The notes under the pieces were generated by a model that saw only the letters and a list, made by a program, of their open reading frames with translations, searched no databases and had not been told where the DNA came from. A stretch of DNA of 7,345 nt from an uncultured Acidimicrobiaceae bacterium (GTDB lineage Bacteria > Actinomycetota > Acidimicrobiia > Acidimicrobiales > Ilumatobacteraceae). Below, piece by piece: positions 1 to 5,066 of this stretch; positions within the stretch are counted from its first letter, which is position 1, and every line of letters starts with the position of its first letter. The position numbers and the translations under genes were made by a program. The stretch covers positions 1 through 7,345 of the forward strand of contig CAIZMV010000229.1 in the NCBI GenBank assembly GCA_903934195.1, in the 5' to 3' direction.

Positions 1-12
1 CCCGCTAGTCCG

Positions 13-18
13 TATCAT
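13..18 (+). promoter_or_regulatory. Possible -10 box of the groES-groEL promoter
   Basis: TATCAT matches the actinobacterial TANNNT -10 pattern. A start site about 7 bases downstream would fall inside the CIRCE element, which is where the HrcA repressor normally binds. The -35 region lies outside the window, so this is a tentative assignment. Confidence 0.4.
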
Positions 19-44
19 TAGCAGTCGCACTCCTCGAGTGCTAA
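18..44 (+). promoter_or_regulatory. CIRCE operator (HrcA binding site) upstream of groES
   Basis: The element has a left arm TTAGCAGTC, a 9-base spacer and a right arm GAGTGCTAA. The CIRCE consensus is TTAGCACTC-N9-GAGTGCTAA, so the right arm is perfect and the left arm differs at one base (G for C at position 24). CIRCE is the operator of the HrcA repressor, which is relieved on heat shock when GroEL is occupied by misfolded protein. Its position 43 bases before the groES start fits control of the groES-groEL operon. Confidence 0.93.
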
Positions 45-49
45 TCCCC

Positions 50-67
50 GGACCGGGTCACCGGTCC
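50..67 (+). other. Leader hairpin between CIRCE and the groES ribosome-binding site
   Basis: GGACCGG (50-56) and CCGGTCC (61-67) form a perfect 7-bp, GC-rich stem around the loop GTCA. It ends 8 bases before the GGAGG ribosome-binding site at 76-80. It lies in the 5' untranslated region of groES mRNA and could stabilise the message or affect ribosome access. The pairing is visible; the function is inferred. Confidence 0.5.
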
Positions 68-86
68 TACTTCTCGGAGGAACATT

Positions 87-380
87 ATGAACCTGAAGCC
101 ACTCGATGACCGCATCGTTGTCAAGCCAAGCGAAGCAGAGCAGACCACTGCTTCTGGTCTCGTCATTCCAGACACTGCAAAAGAAAAGCCACAGCAGGGC
201 ACAGTGCTCGCAGTTGGTCCTGGTCGCTGGAGCGACGATGAGGGCAAGCATTTCGCACTCGACGTAAAAGTCGGCGATGTTGTTCTGTACAGCAAGTACG
301 GCGGCACAGAAGTAACACATGGTGGAGACGATCTTTTGATCCTCACCAGCCGTGACGTTCTTGCAATCGTCGGAAAGTAG
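87..380 (+). CDS. groES: Co-chaperonin GroES (10 kDa chaperonin)
   Basis: This 97-residue protein has the usual length of GroES. It forms the heptameric lid that caps the GroEL folding chamber in the cytoplasm. The N-terminus NLKPLDDRIVVKP is the family signature. The mobile loop lies at about residues 16-38 with the GroEL-contacting hydrophobic stretch GLVIP at 24-28, and the C-terminal half carries VGDVVLYSKYGG and the final DVLAIVGK. The ATG at 87 is set by a strong Shine-Dalgarno GGAGG at 76-80, six bases upstream. groEL follows 8 bases after the stop, so the two form the standard operon under the CIRCE element. Confidence 0.97.
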   Translation: MNLKPLDDRIVVKPSEAEQTTASGLVIPDTAKEKPQQGTVLAVGPGRWSDDEGKHFALDVKVGDVVLYSKYGGTEVTHGGDDLLILTSRDVLAIVGK

Positions 381-388
381 TCCACAAC

Positions 389-2020
389 ATGGCTAAGCAA
401 TTGAAATTTGGCGACGAAGCTCGCCGCGCACTTGAAGCAGGAGTCAACAAGTTGGCTGATGCTGTCAAAGTGACGCTCGGACCAAAGGGACGCAACGTTG
501 TCCTCGACAAGAAATTCGGTGCACCCACCATCACTAACGACGGTGTGTCCATTGCGAAAGAAGTCGAACTCGACGATCCGTTCGAAAACATGGGTGCGCA
601 ACTTGTTAAAGAAGTAGCAACCAAGACCAACGATGTTGCCGGTGACGGAACAACAACAGCAACAGTTCTTGCTCAGGCAATGGTGCAACACGGCATGCGC
701 AACGTCGCTGCTGGTGCAAACCCAATGGGTTTGAAGCGCGGCATGGAAAAAGCAGTAGCTGCAGCAGTTGAGTCAATCAAGGGTCAGTCAAAAGAAGTTG
801 ACGACAAGGGCGACATCGCCAGCGTTGCAACTATCTCTGCAGCTGATGCAACCATTGGTGGCGTCATCGCTGATGCAATCGACAAAGTCGGCAAAGACGG
901 CGTTGTAACAGTTGAAGAAAGCAACACCTTCGGTATCGAGCTTGAATTCACTGAGGGTATGCAGTTCGACAAGGGTTACTTGTCTCCATATTTCGTTACG
1001 GACCAAGAGCGTCAAGAAGCAGTTATCGAAGAGCCGTACATCTTGTACTACGCATCAAAGATTTCTTCAGTCCAGTCATTGTTGCCAGCTCTTGAAGCTG
1101 TCATGAAGACAGGCCGTGCGCTTCTTATCATCGCTGAAGATGTTGAAGGCGAAGCCTTGGCAACACTTGTTGTCAACAAGATCCGCGGAACATTCAACTC
1201 AACAGCAGTGAAAGCTCCTGGTTTTGGTGATCGTCGTAAAGCAATGTTGCAAGACATGGCAGTTCTTACTGGTGGCCAAGTCATCAGCGAAGAAGTTGGC
1301 CTCAAGCTTGAGAACGTCACACTTGACTTGTTGGGACGCGCAAAGCGCATCATCATCACCAAAGACGCAACCACCATCGTTGATGGTGCTGGCGACAAGG
1401 CAGAAGTTGCTGGCCGCATTAGCCAGATCAAAGCCGAAATCGACAACACCGATTCCGATTGGGACCGCGAAAAGCTTCAAGAGCGCCTTGCCAAGTTGGC
1501 CGGCGGTGTTGCAGTTATCAAGGTTGGCGCTGCTACTGAAGTAGAACTCAAAGAGAAGAAGCACCGCATCGAAGATGCAGTGTCAGCAACTCGTGCAGCA
1601 ATCGAAGAAGGCGTCGTCGCCGGTGGCGGTACAGCTCTTCTTCGCACGCGTGCATCTGTTCTTAAAGTTGTTCAGAGCCTTGAAGGCGACGAAGCTACTG
1701 GTGCTCGCACTGTGTACGAAGCACTTGTTGCTCCGGCTAAGCACATTGCAGACAACGCTGGCATGGAAGGTTCCGTTGTTGTTCAGCGCGTTGAATCTGA
1801 AAAGGGCAACATTGGTCTCAATGCTGCAACAGGCGAATACGTCGACCTTGTTGCTGCTGGCATCATTGACCCTGCGAAAGTCACGCGCGCTGCATTGCAG
1901 AACGCAGCTTCCATTGCTTCATTGGTAATGACCACCGAGTGTCTTGTGGCTGATAAGCCTGACAAGAACGCCCCATCAATGGGTGGCGGCGGAATGCCTG
2001 GTGGAATGGGAATGATGTAA
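389..2020 (+). CDS. groEL: Chaperonin GroEL (60 kDa chaperonin)
   Basis: This is a full-length 543-residue group I chaperonin, the ATP-driven double-ring foldase that works with GroES. The ATP-binding segments are intact: LGPKGRN at 30-36, NDGVS from 50, and GDGTTTATV at 85-93. The aspartate needed for ATP hydrolysis is present at about D396 in RIEDAVSATRAA, and the apical domain has the conserved KAPGFGDRRK at 275-284. The C-terminus ends in the Gly-Met-rich tail (GGGGMPGGMGMM) that lines the cavity floor, not the His-rich tail of the groES-linked GroEL1 of mycobacteria. It starts 8 bases after groES. The only Shine-Dalgarno-like stretch, GGAAAG at 372-377, lies inside the end of groES, so translational coupling is likely. 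Confidence 0.98.
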   Translation: MAKQLKFGDEARRALEAGVNKLADAVKVTLGPKGRNVVLDKKFGAPTITNDGVSIAKEVELDDPFENMGAQLVKEVATKTNDVAGDGTTTATVLAQAMVQHGMRNVAAGANPMGLKRGMEKAVAAAVESIKGQSKEVDDKGDIASVATISAADATIGGVIADAIDKVGKDGVVTVEESNTFGIELEFTEGMQFDKGYLSPYFVTDQERQEAVIEEPYILYYASKISSVQSLLPALEAVMKTGRALLIIAEDVEGEALATLVVNKIRGTFNSTAVKAPGFGDRRKAMLQDMAVLTGGQVISEEVGLKLENVTLDLLGRAKRIIITKDATTIVDGAGDKAEVAGRISQIKAEIDNTDSDWDREKLQERLAKLAGGVAVIKVGAATEVELKEKKHRIEDAVSATRAAIEEGVVAGGGTALLRTRASVLKVVQSLEGDEATGARTVYEALVAPAKHIADNAGMEGSVVVQRVESEKGNIGLNAATGEYVDLVAAGIIDPAKVTRAALQNAASIASLVMTTECLVADKPDKNAPSMGGGGMPGGMGMM

Positions 2021-2047
2021 TTCCCCTTTCGGAATAAAAACATTTCA

Positions 2048-2062
2048 GGGTGTGTTACACCC
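2048..2062 (+). other. Small hairpin after groEL
   Basis: GGGTGT (2048-2053) and ACACCC (2057-2062) form a 6-bp stem with a 3-base loop. No T-rich tract follows. It lies between the groEL stop and the strong terminator hairpin, and may act as a 3' mRNA end stabiliser. The function is a guess. Confidence 0.35.
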
Positions 2063-2073
2063 AGAGCCTCCCG

Positions 2074-2107
2074 TTGATGGCCCGGACCTTTTGGTCCGGG
2101 CCATCAA
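2074..2107 (+). terminator. Rho-independent-type terminator of the groES-groEL operon
   Basis: A perfect 15-bp inverted repeat (2074-2088 with 2093-2107, core GGCCCGGACC) closes on a TTTT loop. It is followed by TATTTCT, a short and imperfect T-rich tail. It starts 53 bases after the groEL stop and before the start of the next gene, where a terminator is expected. The stem is unusually strong and the tail weak, as is common in actinobacteria. Confidence 0.85.
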
Positions 2108-2120
2108 TATTTCTACGGCG

Positions 2121-2126
2121 TACTCT
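2121..2126 (+). promoter_or_regulatory. -10 box for a leaderless transcript of the membrane-protein gene
   Basis: TACTCT fits TANNNT and ends 6 bases before the ATG at 2133, so transcription would start at or next to the start codon. No Shine-Dalgarno is visible before that ATG, and no good -35 is present because the terminator stem occupies that region. Confidence 0.45.
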
Positions 2127-2132
2127 GTACCC

Positions 2133-2489
2133 ATGAAACAACGAACCAAAGGCATGTGGCTGGTACAGCTATTTGAATATGCCATTGGTTTCGCACTCGC
2201 CATGTCGGCGGCGAACTCTGTTAGCCCAGCCGCTCTTGCTGTTGTTGCTATTGCCATCATCGTGAATGCCGCAATCTCTACTGGGTCTCTAGCGGCCTTC
2301 CATGTTCTGAAGCCACACGCTCACCGTGCAGTCGGTATTGGCATTGCTGTCAGCGCGCTCGTTATCGCAGCCGTTACTCCCTTAGAGCTCGCGTCTCGAC
2401 TAACACTTGTCCTAGCGGCGCTGACACAGGGCTTTGTGTCGGTACGCTTCGGGCATGGCTTTCGAACGACCAGCACCAGACCTCAATAA
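2133..2489 (+). CDS. Small integral membrane protein of unknown function
   Basis: This 118-residue protein belongs to no family I recognise. After a short basic N-terminus (MKQRTKG) it is strongly hydrophobic, with probable membrane helices at about residues 9-27, 32-57, 66-83 and 89-106, and a polar tail RTTSTRPQ. That suggests a three- or four-helix protein of the cytoplasmic membrane. The ATG at 2133 is chosen because the reading frame upstream runs back into the groEL terminator. There is no Shine-Dalgarno, and a -10 box ends 6 bases upstream, so the gene is probably leaderless. Its last 35 bases overlap the start of the next gene in another frame, which suggests a compact transcription unit leading to the Nudix gene. 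Confidence 0.7.
   Translation: MKQRTKGMWLVQLFEYAIGFALAMSAANSVSPAALAVVAIAIIVNAAISTGSLAAFHVLKPHAHRAVGIGIAVSALVIAAVTPLELASRLTLVLAALTQGFVSVRFGHGFRTTSTRPQ
2421..2448 (+). promoter_or_regulatory. Promoter inside the membrane-protein gene, for the 56-residue protein and Nudix genes
   Basis: CTGACA at 2421-2426 resembles the -35 consensus TTGACA in five of six bases. After a 16-base spacer comes TACGCT at 2443-2448, a TANNNT -10 box. The ATG at 2455 follows 6 bases later, which predicts a leaderless mRNA. The promoter lies within the end of the upstream coding region. Confidence 0.45.
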
Positions 2490-2625
2490 ATTGATCACCG
2501 CATGGGACCTTTTTGAAAAAGGCGAAGAGATGCCAGGACGCGTTCTCGCGAACCTAAAGACAGCCGGACTTGCTGAAATTCTTGCTGAACTCAAATCATC
2601 TGGTTGGACTCCTACAGCATCGTGA
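2455..2625 (+). CDS. Conserved-looking 56-residue protein, function unknown
   Basis: This small, mostly helical soluble protein reads MAFERPAPDLNKLITAWDLF at its start. It continues with EKGEEMPGRVLANLKTAGLAEI and ends with a SSGWTP segment. I cannot assign it to a named family. The absence of a signal or membrane segment suggests a cytoplasmic role. The frame is open further upstream, but the ATG at 2455 follows a -10 box by 6 bases and has no Shine-Dalgarno, so a leaderless start there is preferred. Its TGA overlaps the GTG of the Nudix gene (GTGA, 2622-2625), which indicates translational coupling and perhaps a shared function. It overlaps the preceding gene by 35 bases. Confidence 0.66.
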   Translation: MAFERPAPDLNKLITAWDLFEKGEEMPGRVLANLKTAGLAEILAELKSSGWTPTAS

Positions 2626-3308
2626 GTCAACGACGCGGAGGTAATCAAAACATCCCGCGCCCCGATAATTGGCGTCTCGGCGACATTCCTGAATGGATGA
2701 ACCGAGATTTCTCTGTTCTTAACGACATAGATGAAATCAGTCGCCGTCTGCACCTTCATGTTGCTTCAGACCAACCTGCAAATCTTGACTTGAAACAAGA
2801 GTGGGTTGCAACATCCAGACCATCGGCTGTTCTTATGCCGCTACTCGTCACGAATGACGGACCATCGGTGTTGCTCACCCGCCGTGCTGATCATTTACGC
2901 AGCCACAAAGGAGAAATCTCTTTTCCTGGTGGTCGTATGGAACCAAATGAGACTCCACATCAAACTGCGCTGCGTGAAGCTCATGAAGAAGTTGCATTGC
3001 CTCATGACGTTGTCACCATCATCGGAACGCTTGAACCAATTGCCACCTTTGTTAGCAACAGCCACATCACGCCTGTCGTTGCTTTAGTAAATGGTGAACC
3101 CGAATTGCGTGCAGACCCTGGTGAAGTAGCGCGCATCATGACCGTGCCGTTGCATAATCTTGCTCGCCAAGACACGTACCGAAATGAATGGTGGTCAACA
3201 GACCGCGGCGACATCAATATTCATTTCTTTGAACTAGATGATGAAACCGTGTGGGGTGCGACAGGGCGACTGTTACACCAACTGATTGACGTAATCACTA
3301 CGCCCTAA
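2622..3308 (+). CDS. Nudix hydrolase, CoA pyrophosphatase type
   Basis: This protein of about 228 residues is predicted to hydrolyse the pyrophosphate bond of coenzyme A or its derivatives, giving 4'-phosphopantetheine (or an acyl form) and 3',5'-ADP. The Nudix box is complete: GRMEPNE, seven residues, then REAHEEVAL, with Ala where Gly is usual near the end. Just before it, LLTRRADHLRSHKGEISFPG matches the CoA-pyrophosphatase signature that separates this group from other Nudix enzymes. The GTG at 2622 is chosen because it overlaps the upstream stop as GTGA; an in-frame ATG at 2604 is the alternative and would add six residues. No Shine-Dalgarno is seen at either. The gene ends 1 base from the convergent phospholipase gene. 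The family is well supported; the exact substrate is inferred. Confidence 0.9.
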   Translation: MSQRRGGNQNIPRPDNWRLGDIPEWMNRDFSVLNDIDEISRRLHLHVASDQPANLDLKQEWVATSRPSAVLMPLLVTNDGPSVLLTRRADHLRSHKGEISFPGGRMEPNETPHQTALREAHEEVALPHDVVTIIGTLEPIATFVSNSHITPVVALVNGEPELRADPGEVARIMTVPLHNLARQDTYRNEWWSTDRGDINIHFFELDDETVWGATGRLLHQLIDVITTP

Positions 3309-3319
3309 GTTATGGCGTA
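3299..3319. repeat. Inverted repeat across two convergent stop codons
   Basis: TACGCC (3299-3304) and GGCGTA (3314-3319) are perfect arms, with the symmetric core TAAGTTA between them that carries both TAA stops. An RNA hairpin of 6 bp with a 9-base loop could form from either strand. No T-rich tail is present on either side, so a bidirectional terminator role is possible but weak. Confidence 0.4.
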
Positions 3320-3744
3320 CCAAAACTGCGCACAGCTCGGAAGTATGTTTCAGCCCATGCCAAACACTGCACCTTCGTCAGTCGAAGTTTTGATGTGCAG
3401 CTGGCACGTGCGTCTTTTCTGAATTGCTCGTCGATACGAAGGCGTAGTGCCTGGCTCCACACGCGACCATTTCTGAACCGACTCATGTTGCGGTATCCGA
3501 AATCATGCCGCCGACACGCATTGTAGAAGTCAAAACTTCGGCCGGTGCTCTGCACTATCGGTGCCGAACAACCATCAGTGGTCCAATCGAGCCGCACGTC
3601 GTGCTCAGGGGAATCAGTAATTGCTACAAAGGCCGGCAATGCGGTGCGAAACAACAGAGTCTCAGCAACTGATTGAGCCGAGGGGAGAGGAAGTGGGGTT
3701 ACCGAGAGTCCCGCGGCAACAACGAGAGAGCACAAGATCGACAT
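3310..3744 (-). CDS. Secreted prokaryotic phospholipase A2
   Basis: This 144-residue precursor would hydrolyse the sn-2 ester of phospholipids outside the cell. It has a signal peptide (MSILCSLVVAAGLSVTPLPL) with probable cleavage near residue 24 after PSA. The catalytic region has DGCSAP at 57-62, which includes the Ca2+-loop Asp and first Cys, and then CRRHDFGYRN at 77-86 with the His80-Asp81 pair. A further Asp at 105 (RIDEQF) matches the second catalytic Asp of the Streptomyces-type enzyme. Four cysteines outside the signal (59, 77, 116, 127) fit two disulfides. The ATG at 3744 is chosen over an in-frame GTG at 3750 because AAAGGAG lies 6 bases before the ATG and directly abuts the GTG. 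The gene converges on the Nudix gene with a 1-base gap. Family assignment is strong; the physiological target is unknown. Confidence 0.88.
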   Translation of the reverse strand: MSILCSLVVAAGLSVTPLPLPSAQSVAETLLFRTALPAFVAITDSPEHDVRLDWTTDGCSAPIVQSTGRSFDFYNACRRHDFGYRNMSRFRNGRVWSQALRLRIDEQFRKDARASCTSKLRLTKVQCLAWAETYFRAVRSFGTP

Positions 3745-3781
3745 GCGCACCTCCTTTGCTCACCATGTGTGCGCCACCCCT

Positions 3782-3795
3782 AATTTCGGGAAATT
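3782..3795. repeat. Short inverted repeat in the phospholipase/HTH intergenic region
   Basis: AATTTC (3782-3787) and GAAATT (3790-3795) are perfect 6-base arms with a 2-base gap. It lies 37 bases upstream of the phospholipase start in the 96-base divergent region and could be a regulator site for that gene. Nothing identifies the regulator. Confidence 0.3.
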
Positions 3796-3805
3796 TGTCT
3801 TGGCC

Positions 3806-3834
3806 TTGTATTCCGAGATTTGTCAGGATATCCT
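3806..3834 (+). promoter_or_regulatory. Promoter of the HTH-PIN cassette
   Basis: TTGTAT (3806-3811) and TATCCT (3829-3834) are separated by 17 bases, the ideal spacing. The GTG start at 3841 comes 6 bases after the -10 box, which predicts a leaderless transcript. The -10 box lies inside the 16-bp palindrome described next. Confidence 0.6.
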
Positions 3835-3837
3835 GAC
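3822..3837. promoter_or_regulatory. Perfect 16-bp palindromic operator candidate for the HTH-PIN cassette
   Basis: GTCAGGATATCCTGAC is its own reverse complement with no gap. It covers the -10 box and ends 3 bases before the GTG of the HTH gene. A dimeric HTH protein bound here would block RNA polymerase, as in autoregulated toxin-antitoxin operons. The palindrome is visible; the binding protein is inferred. Confidence 0.65.
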
Positions 3838-3840
3838 TGA

Positions 3841-4152
3841 GTGTCACCAGTTCTCCAGTTCAAATCAGGAACGTCACCACTTGACGACTTGCGTGAACTG
3901 AAAAAAGTCGAGGCCGAAATTGATCAGGTTCGTTGTGATCTGGTCAGAGATGCCCGTAACAAGGGAGCAACCTGGGAACAGGTGGCACAAGCGCTCGGCA
4001 TGACGAAACAATCCGCGTGGGAATTCTTCACGGAACGTTTTCGAATCGAGCTGTCTCATCGTGTGGAAAAGAACACCGATCTGTCTGAGGATGCAGCAAT
4101 GCAATTAGCCGTCGAGGAAACAAGAGTTGTTCGTCGACGTCGCACTAAATAA
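3841..4152 (+). CDS. Small HTH protein, probable antitoxin and autorepressor
   Basis: This 103-residue protein has a helical, charged N-terminal half (about residues 14-39) followed by a helix-turn-helix at about 42-64 (GATWEQVAQALGMTKQSAWE). The HTH resembles the sigma-factor-like segment common in small actinobacterial proteins. The C-terminus has an acidic stretch and ends in the basic VVRRRRTK. The position directly before a PIN-domain gene, with a 15-base gap, fits an antitoxin that neutralises the toxin and represses its own promoter. The GTG at 3841 has no Shine-Dalgarno and lies 6 bases after a -10 box, so the start is likely leaderless. It could instead be an unrelated regulator that merely precedes the PIN gene. 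Confidence 0.75.
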   Translation: MSPVLQFKSGTSPLDDLRELKKVEAEIDQVRCDLVRDARNKGATWEQVAQALGMTKQSAWEFFTERFRIELSHRVEKNTDLSEDAAMQLAVEETRVVRRRRTK

Positions 4153-4167
4153 CTAGCTAGATCTTTG

Positions 4168-4587
4168 ATGAGGGTCGTGCTTGACACGAATGTCTTTGTG
4201 TCTGCCGCTATTCAAAGTGGGGCATCTCATCGGATCATTAAACATCTCATTGGTGAGAACTCTGATGAGCTAATAATTTGTGATGAAATCCTGTCCGAGA
4301 TACGCGATGTCTTGTTTTCTCGACCACGGCTTCGCAAGTGGATTTCATTAATCGATGCAGAACGATACGTTGAGATGCTTCAGTTGCGTTTCAACTTTGT
4401 GCCAAATCCGACTGACGTAATTGCAATCAGCAGGGATAGCGATGACGATTACATCTTGGCTCTCGCGCAAAGAGAAAGAGCAGATTACGTAATCAGTGGA
4501 GACAAAGATCTCTTGGTCCTACAGGTTCCTGAGTTTCCTATTCTTACTCCAACAGAGTTTGAAATAGTCCTCAAGACAAATCCCTAG
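4168..4587 (+). CDS. PIN-domain ribonuclease, probable toxin of a type II-like pair
   Basis: This 139-residue protein consists of one PIN domain, a Mg2+/Mn2+-dependent endoribonuclease fold typical of VapC-like toxins. It most resembles the group annotated as PIN-family putative toxin component (COG1569 type). The acidic metal ligands are in place: D6 in VVLDTNVFVSA, E44 in ILSEI, D94 in the run DSDDDYILALA, and D112/D114 in ISGDKDLL. The ATG at 4168 is preferred over an adjoining TTG at 4165 because MRVVLDTN is the usual N-terminus. No Shine-Dalgarno is visible, so translation probably depends on the upstream HTH gene. The codon choice looks more AT-rich than in its neighbours, which hints at acquisition. 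Its stop shares a CTAG with the convergent ribH stop. Confidence 0.87.
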   Translation: MRVVLDTNVFVSAAIQSGASHRIIKHLIGENSDELIICDEILSEIRDVLFSRPRLRKWISLIDAERYVEMLQLRFNFVPNPTDVIAISRDSDDDYILALAQRERADYVISGDKDLLVLQVPEFPILTPTEFEIVLKTNP

Positions 4588-5066
4588 TTGCGGATTGTTT
4601 TGAGAAGCAGAGCCATTTCCACGGCGCCCATGGCCGCTTCATCGCCCTTGTTGTCAATGCCTGGGCCGCTGCGGTCAATGGCTTGTTGTTCGGTGTTCAA
4701 GGTGAGCACGCCGAACATCACTGGAATGCCAGTCGACATTTGCGCATCTTGAATGCCTTGAGTTGCTGCTTCGCACACATATTCAAAATGTGGTGTGTCT
4801 CCACGAATGACGGTGCCCAAGCAAATGATTGCATCAACAGTTCCGGTTTCAGCCAGAACCTTTGCAGCAAGGGGAACTTCAAACGCCCCAGGAACCCAAT
4901 GTTCCACGATGTCGTTATCGGCAACGCCACAACGCTCAAGTCCGCGCAATGCGCCATCGCGCAATGCAGTCACAATGTGGTCATTGAATCGCGCTGAGAC
5001 GATGCCAATGCGAAGTCCCTTGCCGTTGAGTTCAGGCATTGCGCCACTTGAACCTGCTCGTGTCAT
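4584..5066 (-). CDS. ribH: 6,7-Dimethyl-8-ribityllumazine synthase (lumazine synthase)
   Basis: This 160-residue enzyme condenses 5-amino-6-ribitylamino-uracil with 3,4-dihydroxy-2-butanone 4-phosphate to give the lumazine precursor of riboflavin. Family motifs occur in order: GIVSARFND at 21-29, WVPGAFEVPLAA at 57-68, CLGTVIRGDTPHFEYVC at 82-98 with the catalytic His93, PVMFGVLT at 115-122, and NKGDEAA at 139-145. Length is normal, with a short N-terminal extension before MPELNGKG at residue 10. The ATG at 5066 overlaps the ribBA stop as ATGA and has AAGGAG seven bases upstream, so both coupling and its own ribosome site support it. It is the last gene of the riboflavin operon and meets the PIN gene tail to tail. 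Confidence 0.96.
   Translation of the reverse strand: MTRAGSSGAMPELNGKGLRIGIVSARFNDHIVTALRDGALRGLERCGVADNDIVEHWVPGAFEVPLAAKVLAETGTVDAIICLGTVIRGDTPHFEYVCEAATQGIQDAQMSTGIPVMFGVLTLNTEQQAIDRSGPGIDNKGDEAAMGAVEMALLLKTIRN

Noticed and set aside
47..54. Eight-base complement between the groES leader (CCCGGACC) and the right arm of the groEL terminator (2093-2100), as a long-range 5'-3' mRNA contact
   Set aside because: The terminator arm pairs far better with its own 15-bp partner, and the leader bases are partly used in the local hairpin, so the long-range pairing is unlikely.
41..691. Long minus-strand open frame opposite groES and groEL
   Set aside because: It is Cys- and Ser-rich with no domain, lies wholly opposite two certain genes, and is explained by their codon bias. 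The same applies to the other antisense and out-of-frame reading frames in groEL, ribBA and ribD.
2052..2132. Upstream start for the membrane-protein gene
   Set aside because: The extended frame would run through the groEL terminator stem. The ATG at 2133 follows a -10 box and starts the hydrophobic protein properly.
3745..3750. GTG start of the phospholipase gene at 3750
   Set aside because: The Shine-Dalgarno AAAGGAG directly abuts this GTG, leaving no spacing. The ATG two codons later has the normal 6-base spacing.
3825..3830. Minus-strand TATCCT in the palindrome as a -10 box for the phospholipase
   Set aside because: It is only the mirror image of the plus-strand -10 box in a palindrome, and no -35-like sequence lies at the right distance on the minus strand.
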